DNA of 64,000 nt from Sycobia sp. Sy_11 (Eukaryota; Arthropoda; Insecta; Hymenoptera; Epichrysomallidae), in contig JACCIC010000065.1 in NCBI GenBank assembly GCA_018907035.1, positions 1,233,501 to 1,297,500 on the forward strand, written 5' to 3'. The notes under the pieces are model-generated. The model saw nothing but the letters and a program-made list of their open reading frames with translations, ran no database searches and had not been told where the DNA came from. Positions 24,573 to 36,462 of this stretch are shown here, piece after piece. Numbering within the stretch: the stretch's first letter is position 1; every line of letters begins with the position of its first letter. Position numbers and translations under genes: made by a program.

Positions 24573-24824
24573 CTGCTCTCTTACTCTCTCTCTTACTCTC
24601 TTTTCACCTCTGCAACCTCGAAAGATTTAGGAGTCAAGAAGAGTAGAGCCACAGAGGAAAAGAAGAAAAGAGACACGGAGGCGTCGAACGCTGCGGTTCA
24701 CCACGGCGGCCACCCACATCAGATAATATTCAAATTGATGATAAACATTTATAAAAGCGTTTTGTTGGCCACCGCAGAAAAACATATTTGGATCATTGTA
24801 CGGGGCCGCCCGCTCTTCTTGTTG

Positions 24825-24859
<35 letters not shown>
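24825..24859. repeat. (CT)n microsatellite
   Basis: About 17 CT units. Confidence 0.95.
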
Positions 24860-24861
<2 letters not shown>

Positions 24862-25829
24862 TTCTGTCTCACGTGTAGTATATGAATTCCAGCCGAGAGA
24901 CACGAGGAATAAGAAGAAGAGGAAGAAAAAGCTGCCGCGGCGTAGTAGTACCGGAATAAAAAATAAAAACGTGAACGAGAGGGAGAGCAGTAGCAAGAGA
25001 GCAAAATGCCATTGTGTCCGGTGGCCTCTCATCTCCATAACGAGTGCGGCTGCCCACTTCTCTATCTCCATCTTATTTATCCTTTTTCCTTCCTAACCCC
25101 ACCCCCACCCCTCTTACTATTCAGAGGGGAGCGTATCTTCGGGCTTTGTTCGGGAGGCGGCCCTGCGCGGCAGATCCTGTCCTCCCGCGATTGTTGTCGC
25201 TCCAACCGCCCCCCCCTGCTTCACCCGCCCTTCTCTTTAAATTGTCCAAATAAACGCGCGCCCGGGGGACGCTTATAATCGGCTCCGAATAGAGCGCGAT
25301 CCTATCGCTTTTAATGAGAGAAGGAGGAGGGTGGAGGAGGGGCGATATGGCGGTGGACCGCGGCTGCAGCAGCTCTCCTTCCGAGGGATCTGGCGCCGGT
25401 GTTACAGCTTGCGCGGAGAGGGCCCGCGGGGAGACTATTGGATTTCCTGGATCGGCGAGGGAGGATTTCTGGAACGCCGCCCCCTCCCTTTTCCAGCAAT
25501 GAGAGGACGCAACGAGGGAATGGCCGATTTCGCAAAGTTAAACGCACGCCCGCGCGCGCCGCTCTCCGGAAGTTCGCAGTTTGCCAAGCAGCGACCGCGC
25601 AAAGATTGCGACTCGGAGCCTATATACACGTGTGTTTACGGATAAAAGTCGGTCCGGGAAGGTCCCGCAGGCCGACGCGACGCTCCTCCGATGTAAATCG
25701 ACCGGTAAATTCGGCGTCGCTGTGCGGTCCAACGATCGTAATTAAAGCCCCGCTCTCTGCCATCCCCGGAGACGCGGTGCGCGTATATACTCGATACGAT
25801 CGTGGTAGCTTTTCTCGTGCTGTATTTGG

Positions 25830-25831
<2 letters not shown>

Positions 25832-25875
<44 letters not shown>

Positions 25876-25880
25876 TCTCT
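25832..25880. repeat. (CT)n microsatellite
   Basis: About 24 CT units with one interruption. Confidence 0.95.
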
Positions 25881-26037
25881 TTCGATACACATACGCGAGC
25901 TTTCGCAGAGGCGTGGAGCGGAGAAGGAGATCGGAGATATAGGAACGCCGGTGGCTGCTTAATTACCGGCTGCGCGCGAGCACAGCGTCTTCGTCTTCCT
26001 TTTCGGTCGATTAATTCAAGCGCCCCTCCTTCGTCTC

Positions 26038-26039
<2 letters not shown>

Positions 26040-26087
<48 letters not shown>
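26040..26087. repeat. (CT)n microsatellite
   Basis: About 24 CT units. Confidence 0.95.
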
Positions 26088-26090
<3 letters not shown>

Positions 26091-27434
26091 TTCGCACAGG
26101 GCCTCACAATTATTTCTCTTGCGAGTCCGTGCGGCATTTGTATCATTTCTAAACTCCCGCGTCCGCGTCCGCGGTGCTCATCCTCTCCTCGGTTATAGAG
26201 CGTGAAGCGCTTATTTGGTCGGACGAGCGGGCGATATCGATCGTATCGGACGTATATTTCGTCGTCGTTACGCTCGAGCGAGGTTGAATGCGCCTGCCCC
26301 TCCCTATGTACACACTGTTTATCTTATTTCCGCGGCTTTCACTATTTTTAATCGAATACTACAAACAGATATATGACTTAATTATGACGTTCTGCTGCTT
26401 AGTATTCAATGGTGGCCGAATCGCTATATATAATGATTTTTTTTTTTTGGAATACGGAGACGAGAATCGTAAATAACGCCCAGTCTGTCATTTGCATTAA
26501 GCTACCGTTCTAATCGGGCATACTCCGTTTCGGAAGAAAAGGTATTGGGCTTTCGAAAGGCGCGCGCAGCCGGAAATCTGTCATTCGAAAGATTCTATAA
26601 TTGACAGTCGAATTTATTATCCAGAAGCGAGTAAACGGTTAGGATAACTGTGCGCGATTAATAAAAACCTCGCGTCGTGGGAGTCGAAGCATTTAGAAAT
26701 TAATCGTAATTGACTTTCTTTCCAGCTTCTCCTGGAACGCGTTACACATCGGGGCTATAAAGTGCCGTACGAATTATTTTGAAATGAAACGTAAATTACG
26801 AAACGCGCTGTAATATCGAGTTAAATAAATTGAACGTCGGCCTACGTCGTAAACCAGTTTTGCGTTCAGCAATTACACGAGTGGAAAATAAATTTCTTAT
26901 TCAATTGTTCGCTCGAAATGCCAGAGAGGCGGCCTTATACCGTGAAATAAAAAAATCAAGAAAGAAAGAAAAAAGAATAACCTTCTGAGGTGCATTACGT
27001 ACCAACGTCCCCGCTCCCCCGTGAAATCTCAAAAGTCAAAAGTGTCCCTTTTAAAATGCATTAATTTACTTGGTAACTCGAAATCTCCGCGACCGCGCTC
27101 AGCGCGACCGACTGCGCGGGGACGTGACGTTGACGAAGAAAAAAAAATAGATGGAAGAAAAACGTCCTCCTCCGGGTCTGCAACATAATGCACTCGAAAG
27201 TCGTATAATCGTCGTGACGTCCCGACCTCTGGGGCATGTACTACGTATATATATATAGCTCTACACGTGCAGCGAGCTCTACGGGTGTCAAAAGAGCGTG
27301 AGCCATGAAAAAAGGGAGATAAAAGAGATAGAAAGAGGGAGGGAGAAGAGAGTCGAAGGAGAGAAGGGAGACGACGAGACCGAGAAGGTGGAAAGCCGAG
27401 GAGAGTAACTCGTGGCCCGTGGATTAACGGTGCA

Positions 27435-27438
27435 GTCT

Positions 27439-27472
<34 letters not shown>
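27435..27472. repeat. (CT)n microsatellite
   Basis: About 18 CT units. Confidence 0.95.
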
Positions 27473-27473
<1 letters not shown>

Positions 27474-27889
27474 ATCCGCGGGAAGAGATGAGAGATGGAG
27501 AGATATACATGTATATATGTATATGCACTGAGAGGCACGTATACGTATCGTCTTTCTTTCTCCGTTTCTTCTCACACCCCTTGACTCAGTTCCTCCTCCA
27601 TTTCTCGGAGAGAGTATATAAACGCTCGGAGGGAATGAGAGGGAGAAATAAAGGAAGCATGGGAGGGGCGGATGGCGATAAGCAGGGCGATCAATGTCGA
27701 TTCCCCCCGCGGAGGCGCGCCGTTTTGCCGTGAAACGACTCACTTTTCGAGGGATCTCCCGCGACGAACTATGGAAGAGATCGCTCGGCCGTGATACTGC
27801 GTGTGTATATGTATATATGTATAGACATATGTATGCGAAACACCGTTGAAAATGGAGAAATTAGCTCGCCCGTGCGGGCGCGATCGTGC

Positions 27890-27893
<4 letters not shown>

Positions 27894-27946
<53 letters not shown>
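27894..27946. repeat. (TA)n microsatellite
   Basis: About 26 TA units. Confidence 0.95.
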
Positions 27947-27948
<2 letters not shown>

Positions 27949-28416
27949 TATATGCATGCATCTATGTAAATATGTATGTATGTATATATAATTAATTTGC
28001 ATTCGCGAGCCGTTGTACCACGACGATGGGAAAGACGCTTAAAAACAGGGTGCTCGATTCATCTTCTTAGTTTTTTTTATTTTTATTATCCTTCCAAAGG
28101 TTTTCAAAAGATGAAATTTATGATCGCGACCCAGTGAATCTATCTCTCTAGCTTTTATAGCTCGAGTCCGCTGGCTTGTTAACGCAGAGCGAGAGTCTGG
28201 CATGCGTCTCATCTGATGTGAATCCGGTGGAAATGGGAGAGAAAGAAAGATGAACCAAGCCCTTGGAAGTATTATTATACGGTGAGAGACGTTGTTTGAG
28301 TGCTGCGCGACCAAGATTTTTCGTAAACAATTTTACAGACGTATTTTCTTTATGCTTACCACACGATGCTAAACGAAAGGAAAGCTCTCTCGAAATTTCC
28401 ATTTTTCTTCACTACA

Positions 28417-28419
<3 letters not shown>

Positions 28420-28463
<44 letters not shown>
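28420..28463. repeat. (TA)n microsatellite
   Basis: About 22 TA units. Confidence 0.95.
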
Positions 28464-28465
<2 letters not shown>

Positions 28466-28739
28466 TGTGCGTTACAAAATTTACGACCTCCAGTCGGTAT
28501 TCAGTCTTGAGATGCAATCAAACGTGCTCTATATTATAATCTACCCGTGCCGATGTTGAACAACCAATCTCAACGGGGAAAAATTTTCTCCCCTCCCCCT
28601 CCCCCACATTCTATTCACAAATGCGAGGCGAGCTTAAAATCTCCAACACGCTCCGGGGTGACACCGATCGCAATAATTCTCTTTTTTAGTCGCTCCGCGC
28701 ACGCGCGATAAAGACAGAGCCGACGGGCGACAACGGCTA

Positions 28740-28740
28740 G

Positions 28741-28809
<69 letters not shown>
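28740..28809. repeat. (CT)n-(TA)n compound microsatellite
   Basis: About 13 CT units joined directly to about 21 TA units. Confidence 0.95.
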
Positions 28810-28814
<5 letters not shown>

Positions 28815-28936
28815 TTCGTCTTATAACCTTACGTCTGACATCTACAAACTCACACGAGTTAATATTGCTGCTCCGTACTGAAAAAAAAAACTAGACCTCC
28901 ATCGACGAGTGCTCGCAAAGACTTTTACTATCTCAA

Positions 28937-28941
<5 letters not shown>

Positions 28942-28980
<39 letters not shown>
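28942..28980. repeat. (AT)n microsatellite
   Basis: About 19 AT units. Confidence 0.95.
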
Positions 28981-28986
<6 letters not shown>

Positions 28987-29787
28987 ATTATACATATATA
29001 CAAGCTCAGCGATTGCAAAACGTAGTGCTTGCCGTCGCTCGGCGTGCGGTTCTCTCTTCTTCGAGCGTCCATGGTGAGGGGAGCGGGAAGGATACTCGAT
29101 GAGTATATATACATACGTACAATACACCGATATACCGACGTGGGATCACTGCCTCGTCAAGGGGGACGCCAGTGAACGGAGAGAAGGGCGAGGGGTGGTA
29201 AATCGAGGGCGACAAATCCGCGGGGACGCCGCGCGGATTGCTGAATGCGGCATTGTATATATGTACTGTCGAGGGGAAGGGGGGCAGCGGCCGCCGCACA
29301 GCGCACGCTGCGGTAATTTATATGCGCGTGAATCCATGATTCGATCGGACACGTTCGAGAGTGTGCACGTGCGTTTGTGTGTATCTTTGTATATAACGTA
29401 GTATACATAGTTCGAATAAGAAATTGGGTTACACCGTGCACAGCCTCGAATAGGATTTCCTTCGACTGGAATTTTTAATGGTACTCCGCGCACACGGGGA
29501 GAATTCATTTATTAACGGATTCGTCGTTTTTCTATCAGTGTATTCGCGCACCCGCGTAGGTACGTGTACGCGTATATTCTATATCGATACGCAAACCGAG
29601 GCAAACTAATTATTCCCAGCGAGAAACATGGAGAAGAAAGAGAGTTATATATCCTCTACGATTCTTACTGCCATTAATTTCCAGCTCGGAATATCACTCA
29701 AATAACGATTTGGTTGCGACCGGTTAATAAATTCCTCGGCAGGATATTATGCATACCCATGTTAAAGTCGTGCGCGCGCGTATCTCC

Positions 29788-29799
29788 CCCCCCCCCGCC
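29788..29799. repeat. Poly-C run
   Basis: About ten consecutive C, that is a G run on the transcribed strand. Confidence 0.85.
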
Positions 29800-30017
29800 T
29801 CTCCCGCCCTCCTTCGCGCTCCTGCCTGCGACCGACGAGGGGGATAAAAAAATCTGGTTCCCTCCTAACAGGTATAATATTCTACACGTAAACCGGTGTG
29901 TGTGCGCGCGCGCACCTATACACGCATACATACATACATACACATACAAATATACCTATGCCGAACGAACGAGAGCAAGCGAGGCACAGTTTTGTGTTCA
30001 TATATATAATATATATA

Positions 30018-30046
30018 CATACACACACACACACATACACACACAG
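30018..30046. repeat. (CA)n microsatellite
   Basis: About 14 CA-type units with one TA interruption. Confidence 0.88.
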
Positions 30047-31187
30047 ATGAAGCAGACAGTAAGGAATATAGGGAGAGCCGCTTGCATATGTCACAGCGAA
30101 CTGAAAGAGGATGGGGGACAAATGAAAGGGGTGAGCAGAGAAAGAGAAAAAGATCATGCGCGCGTGTAACTTCGAAGGAGGGGAGCAGCATATCGGCGAA
30201 AGCAGGAGAATAATCTGCAGCAGCCAAGAGTCGAGAACAGCGGCAAGAGCGTCCTTGCTGCACTGTCATCCTCCTTGTAAACATTATAACGGGAAGGCGT
30301 TCAGCCGTGAAAACGAGAGCCGACGCGGCCGAGCTGGATGGCTGCGCACGCGTATACATAGCTTAAACTGTGTTATCTGCGATATACGGAAGTTAGTTCT
30401 TATAGGCTGAATATGTCCCTCTATCCGTGCAAGATCGAAAGTAGATATATATTTTTAGACGGTGTATAGAAACGGGAGACAGAGAGAACAGCCAAAAATT
30501 GGCTTTTCCATCGAAAGTAGAGGTGCGAGGCGGACGAAGCGAGAGTGTATTTTATAAGGGATAACCCGTAAATTATAGAGGCTGCTCTCTTTTGCCGTCG
30601 CGTCGTAATATAGAAAACTCGGCGTAAGGTGGCCCCCGACTCGCGCGGGAGGGCGCGAAGGATCATAGAGGCGAGAGGCGTAAATTTCCTAGTTTACGAT
30701 GAATTATGTAATACCTTCGGAGATTACCTCTTAAGTAGGTTAAAAGCAGGGCAATATTAATGCCCAATTATTCACGTTAACTCCCTCGCTCTCTTTCGCC
30801 GTGTTAACCCCATCCCCATTTCCCCTTCCTCGCCCCGCCACCCCCTCGTTAAAAGAAGCCGTATATAGAACACCCGTAGCCCTTTATCAAACATTGACAT
30901 TGTGCAATCTCGAAAATATCTATACGGAACGGCACAGATGTGCTCTAACCCACACGCGCGCACACAAACGCTCTTTCTATGTATGCAATACGTATTATCA
31001 ATGATAAACGCGTATGTCAATGCAGCACCTTGGCTTTCTTTGCATATATATATACGCGCGACAGACGCAAGCCCGAGAATTGTGTTCCATTTATCATCAG
31101 GGGCCCCATTTATAACGGGGAGTGGCGGGGCACCTTGGCCCGACTAAAATTATTGCTCGAAGATTTGACGTAAAATCGTGATATGAA

Positions 31188-31190
<3 letters not shown>

Positions 31191-31233
<43 letters not shown>
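31191..31233. repeat. (TA)n microsatellite
   Basis: About 21 TA units. Confidence 0.95.
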
Positions 31234-31235
<2 letters not shown>

Positions 31236-32202
31236 ATTCCTCCAAATTGTTTTCAAATTTAGCGTTTCGAACTTCGAGAAAATTTCTTATATACACAATA
31301 TAGGAATTTTAAAATGAACGAAAAAGGATTGTAAACCAGATACTATAGGATCTCATTCGAGACCCGTCCCTTTGTCCCGAAATTCTGATCAATTGCGAGG
31401 GGACAAAGGTGGCGCCGAGTCGTCGCCCTGTCCTGGCTCTCCATCGCGTCGATTCACTAATAAGCGCGACTATCAGAAGCCACCGCTGACATTATACTGT
31501 TCCCTCGGCCATCAGATCGGAGTTTATTAATAAATTATATATAAAATGCCGGCGCCCCGACGACGAAGACGAGGACGAGGTTAATTAGGTTGGACCGCGT
31601 CTTGGGTTCACTTATCCCCTCCCCCTCCCCCCGAGATCTCATCTGCACGACGACCGGCTACATAGGGTATACAATTTCTAATTACTCGAGCGAAGCGCCC
31701 AGCGGCTATCCGCGAGCGGAGAGTAAACGAGTGGGGCGATCGCAGGATAAACCGAGGCGAATTTCATGCTTAATTATGCAAATGGGAGAAAGAAACAATG
31801 TGCGCGCGAATCGCTGTTTACATTGTTCAAGCGTCCCGAAGCTGGTAGAGCGGGCGAGCGAGCGAATGCTTAAAGCCGATCATACGATGCACTCCTTTAA
31901 GACGCGCGCGGACTCGCGCCGCGGCGAACGTCATTTTTTACCCCCAAAGAGGCTTCTTCCTCCTGTCGCGTTGTCGCGGCGATGGCTACGGGGCCGAGCG
32001 ATAAATCACTCCGGAGTAGCGTCGCATTTACGACTATCAAGGGCTCGTTATCGAGACGCGCGTTCGCGCGATGAGAGAGAGGAGAAGCGCTTTTTCAGGC
32101 TGGATGCGCGCACGGGGATAATAATAGCCCGATTGCCGGCTTTTCTCCGCGAGAAGACCGCTATGAAGCCCATTTTTTCCTGCATAATATAATTGTATAC
32201 AG

Positions 32203-32203
<1 letters not shown>

Positions 32204-32258
<55 letters not shown>
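32204..32258. repeat. (TA)n microsatellite
   Basis: About 27 TA units. Confidence 0.95.
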
Positions 32259-32260
<2 letters not shown>

Positions 32261-32410
32261 CGTATTGAGAGACCGACGCGTGTATACTTGAGTAGATGAG
32301 AACGACTCGGCTAGACTCCCACGACTCAGAATAAAAAAGATGTAAAAATAGAAGCGTGCGCGTCGCATCTTTGTATTCTATAAGAATGAAAAATCGAAGT
32401 TTCAGCATAG

Positions 32411-32412
<2 letters not shown>

Positions 32413-32446
<34 letters not shown>
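32413..32446. repeat. (TA)n microsatellite
   Basis: About 17 TA units. Confidence 0.93.
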
Positions 32447-32447
<1 letters not shown>

Positions 32448-32949
32448 TTGGATATTACGTTACTGACGTTAATAAATAATAAAATGAATTTGTGAAAGAT
32501 CGAGCACCTCTGGAAGTATCCTGGGATCTTCTGTTTTCGCGACAAATGCTCTCTCATTCTCTATCTCGCATTTTTCAGACTTTTTTTCATATCCTCGATA
32601 AAGCGTCACTTTATTTTCGCATTATACGTGACAACATACGCCTATATGCAACGGCACAACGGCGCACAACGGTCTCGCGCCAAAGCGTATTCATCAATTA
32701 AAGCGCCTGACGATAAGCGGCACTTTTTCATTCTTTCCCCGTCAGCCTGAATTCTCGATGGGAATTAAGTGACGACTCGTGCCGGTTCACCAATTCCGGG
32801 CCTTTCGGATCGCTAGTTAAAACGATCGCGAGAAAATCGAGAGGCGGAAGTGGAAAAAAGGATTAAATATCCCACGGATTTGTCCCTTCCGTCGATGCTG
32901 TACTTTGATTAATACCAATGAAAGAACTCGTGTGCTTTTCCTATAAATA

Positions 32950-32969
32950 TCTATATATATGTATATCGA

Positions 32970-33019
<50 letters not shown>
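32950..33019. repeat. (TA)n microsatellite with interruptions
   Basis: Interrupted TA sequence from 32950, pure from about 32975. Confidence 0.93.
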
Positions 33020-33022
<3 letters not shown>

Positions 33023-35037
33023 CTAATTAATATAAAATCTAACGGTAGTCCAAACAGTCGGCCCCATCTACAACAAAATTAAACGATTCGTATAAAAAAA
33101 GCGATAAAAACACGACGTCGACGATTATGATCAATTTCGTTGTTTCCAAATTCTTCGTTTAACGAGCCGGGATATCCCGTTCGTTCTCGAGGAACACACT
33201 TAATATTAATTACTCGAAGCCCAGGGAATGAAAATATAGTTTCATCCAAGGCGACTTTGAGTAATTTTCAATTCCGGTCGTTAACTCTCCGAATTAAAAA
33301 AAAAAGAACGGCTAGCGTCGAATCCCTCCCTCCCTCTCCTTCCACAAAATTCTCGCACAGGAAAAGCGCTTGACGAGACGGACGCTCAACTGTGGGGGAA
33401 TCAAGGAGGGGGGAGGAAGATTTTTCAAAATAGAAAGCTATAAATTTCCATTTCCCAAGGTTGGCCGAACTCGTATATATAGTTCTGCCCGTAGCAGTAA
33501 AGTACATTATGTGTATGTATATATATATAAGGAAGACCCGGGCGAGCATTAAAGCGCCCGCCATCTTTAAAGGGCGCGCGCATCGGTAATAAGACGAAGA
33601 CGACGAGCGACGAGGGGCGACATCGGGCAGGGGGGGACGCGGTTTATTTTAAAAGTTCCCGGGCTCCGCGAGATGCGCGCGAGGGGAGCTGGTTACGCGT
33701 AGGCGAGGGCGTATATAATATAAAACCGAAGCAACGGCTGTGCTCCTCCATTAAACCCGACAAATTTACTGGTGCTCGCGACATATATTTCGAGCTATAT
33801 AGCGCTGCTCCCCGTATTACCGCGCCCCAACCCCTGCCTGCCATCTTAACACCCCCTCGCGTCCTTCTCTTCGCCTCGCTCTCTCGCCCCCCCCCCGACC
33901 CTCTTTCTCTGTCTCTATGCCCCCGATGTTCTCCTCGCACTCTCTTTGTCGTTTCATCGCGCTTCATTTCCGCGGACGATGCTCATAGGAAAACGAGCGC
34001 CGGCGAATATTTCACGGATTAAAATTCGGCGAGAGGCCAACGATTTTCGCAGTTTTTTTCAACGTAACGCTAAATAATATATACTTCTAAATATATTTTT
34101 TCTTCAGCCAAAAGAGACTGCGAACGAGTCGAGCGTGAATTCACGCATGGTCGGCACGTGGGCCAAATTAAACTCCGAAGAACGGCATAAATACGTCAGT
34201 GTCCAATAAAGCCGAGGGAAAATTTGGTCTTTCGGAATAAAAATGGAAAATTATTAGCCGCCAGTTCGATAAGGGATAGAGTTATAAATAAACATAGAAA
34301 TTTAACGTTCCACGTATATTTTTTGATTTTTCTTTTTATTTATCGAACTTAAGAGCAGGATTAAAAGCAGGACCACCTGCTAAATTTAGAATCAATAAGT
34401 TCTAAGAACAAGCTATTAAATATTACAGAGATTTCATTGAAAGGCGGGAGAAAATCGCGGGAACGTGATGTTACTGACGATAACTTCCGGTTTTATAAAA
34501 TCTTTATCGCCTCGCTAATAAACCATTATATACCTCTCGACTTTTAGACACGGAGTATGAATTTCAAATACCCTTTTCAGAAGGTTCTGCTTGAATATAT
34601 ACATACATATATATATATATATAATTCCTTACAAAATCCGAATCTGATCCTCCTCTAACCGATCGACGATATAATACCTTCACGTTCTTCCGCGAGGCTG
34701 CTCCGCTTTCGGGAGCACCCGGAATAGCGACCCCGCCTAAAATATTCATGCCCATATATAGTACTCGTTCCGTGGCCACCTCCTCCTATCCTCCAGCAAT
34801 TATCGAAAAGCAATTTCGAGCGCACAGAGCACGAGCTCGAAAAGGAGCTTTCTGGCCGGACGGCCAATAAACGGGCATTTCCGAGAGGTCGCTGCGTAAA
34901 TAATGCAATGTCGCGGTCCGGTTTCGTGAAAGGGCGGTCGGGCGGTCGGGCTCACGGGAGAAGCATAGGTATATCTTAGATCTATGAACACACATTCACA
35001 CACACACACGAACGCACGCACACATGTGTGGGTGTGG

Positions 35038-35039
<2 letters not shown>

Positions 35040-35069
<30 letters not shown>
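35040..35069. repeat. (TA)n microsatellite
   Basis: About 15 TA units next to CA- and GT-rich sequence. Confidence 0.93.
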
Positions 35070-35076
<7 letters not shown>

Positions 35077-35509
35077 GAAATTGGTGGAGGGGAAAGAAAG
35101 ATGTACGGAATAATAAGAAAGGAGCGTCGCTCGAATGGAAATAACGCCTGAATGGAAAGCCAATAGGTTGATTTCCGTGGGTGAAATTAAACAGGAACCC
35201 TACTCTCATCTTTCTATTTTCGTTGCGCTAATTTTCTTATCGTTTCTTGCATTATTTGATAAATTTGTTCGGCACAGCGTACAATAGGGTCGGGTAAATA
35301 GGTCAAAGAGACAACTCATTTGGATAGATATAGAAAGATCGCGATTGGTTCGGCAAGTTTAAAATACCGAGAAAAAGTAATTTCGAGTTTTCAAAATAAT
35401 GAAAAGTTCAAAACAAAAATAAATTATAAAAAACTAAGGAATAACATTTCAAATTACTTACTTAATTTCTACGATAACGAGGCATGTTTGGAATGAAGAT
35501 GAAATTGTT

Positions 35510-35545
35510 TTGACTTACCTAAAAGAAAGAGAAAAAAAGACGTTA
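35510..35545 (-). promoter_or_regulatory. Candidate recursive splice site (ratcheting point) 2
   Basis: On the minus strand a nearly pure pyrimidine tract of about 20 nt ends in ctttcttttag|gtaagt (junction 35519/35518). Both halves are close to ideal. A (ATT)n array, read on the transcribed strand, lies immediately upstream at 35574-35641. Confidence 0.75.
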
Positions 35546-35572
35546 AATCACAAATGCATATGTGTAATAACA

Positions 35573-35573
<1 letters not shown>

Positions 35574-35641
<68 letters not shown>
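35574..35641. repeat. (AAT)n microsatellite
   Basis: About 22 uninterrupted AAT units, the longest trinucleotide array in the window. It lies about 55 bases upstream, in transcript direction, of the recursive site at 35519. Poly-Asn and poly-Leu frames here are artefacts of the repeat. Confidence 0.97.
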
Positions 35642-36188
35642 GTTGGATTACAAATGTAAAAGCAGTGTCAAGAATCATTATTTCCAAATATAATATGGAA
35701 CTTCATATACACAATAGACAAACATTTATTCTCAGGAAATGCCTTGTAATAGGCAAGTGCGGCATCACGCCCGCGTTAGCAGACATCGATTCAGACACGC
35801 GTGAAGGAAATTTTCAAAGAATCACCATACGTCGATAGTTCGACCGTTAAACGAGACCGGTTGCCCATCCCCCTCCTCTCTCTGCCACTCGTCGAAAGAA
35901 AGCGAAAGGTCGCTGTCCGCCGCGACGCGCGTTCGTTCTCTCTCCTCCCCCTTCCCATTTCCACGAGGAAACAATAGGATTTTCCACGGCCAACGAACCG
36001 CGAAAGCACAAAGACCAAGGAGGGAGAGAGACGTTGTGTACCGAGAGCTTCCACCCGTCCGAAAGACGGGGGCAGGGATTTGAAAAAAGGAAGATAGCGA
36101 AATTAAAAGACACTCGAGAATATACGGAGGAGGAGGGGAATGGAGAGACACAAGGGTTTAAAGACAAATAAAGGCCGGACCGTCGGCT

Positions 36189-36208
36189 CGGCGCGATCGA
36201 TCGCGCCG
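36189..36208. repeat. Perfect 20-bp palindrome
   Basis: The 20 bases from 36189 (cggcgcgatc and its mirror complement) equal their own reverse complement, centred on gatcgatc. It sits in a CpG-dense patch. Confidence 0.9.
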
Positions 36209-36437
36209 CGCGTCGCCGCCGTCGTCGGTCTCCCTGGATTCAACTGTGTAGGGGGCGCGAGCGGGAGGGGGGAACTCGACTGCCCGAGCACGCGGATTAT
36301 ACATCTCCATGAAGCGGCGGGAATTTTTATCGCCGGCGCGATAAGCCGCCGGGGGACCGGAGAGGAACAGATAGGCAGATAGGAAAGGGGAGGGAGAGTC
36401 AGAAATCTCGGCGGATCTATCTCCCATAGACTCTTTA

Positions 36438-36462
36438 TCTCTCTCTCTCTCTCTCTCTCTTT
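36438..36462. repeat. (CT)n microsatellite
   Basis: About 12 CT units. Confidence 0.92.

Larger units (their letters stand above)
24077..35518 (-). other. Intron segment between recursive sites at 35519 and 24077 (about 11.4 kb)
   Basis: No coding exon was recognised. The segment is dominated by (CT)n arrays at 24.8-26.1 and 27.4 kb and (TA)n arrays at 27.9-33.0 kb, with CpG-rich unique sequence between them. Confidence 0.6.

Noticed and set aside
35554..35838. Poly-asparagine frame resembling a prion-like domain.
   Set aside because: It is a direct translation of the (AAT)n microsatellite in intronic sequence.
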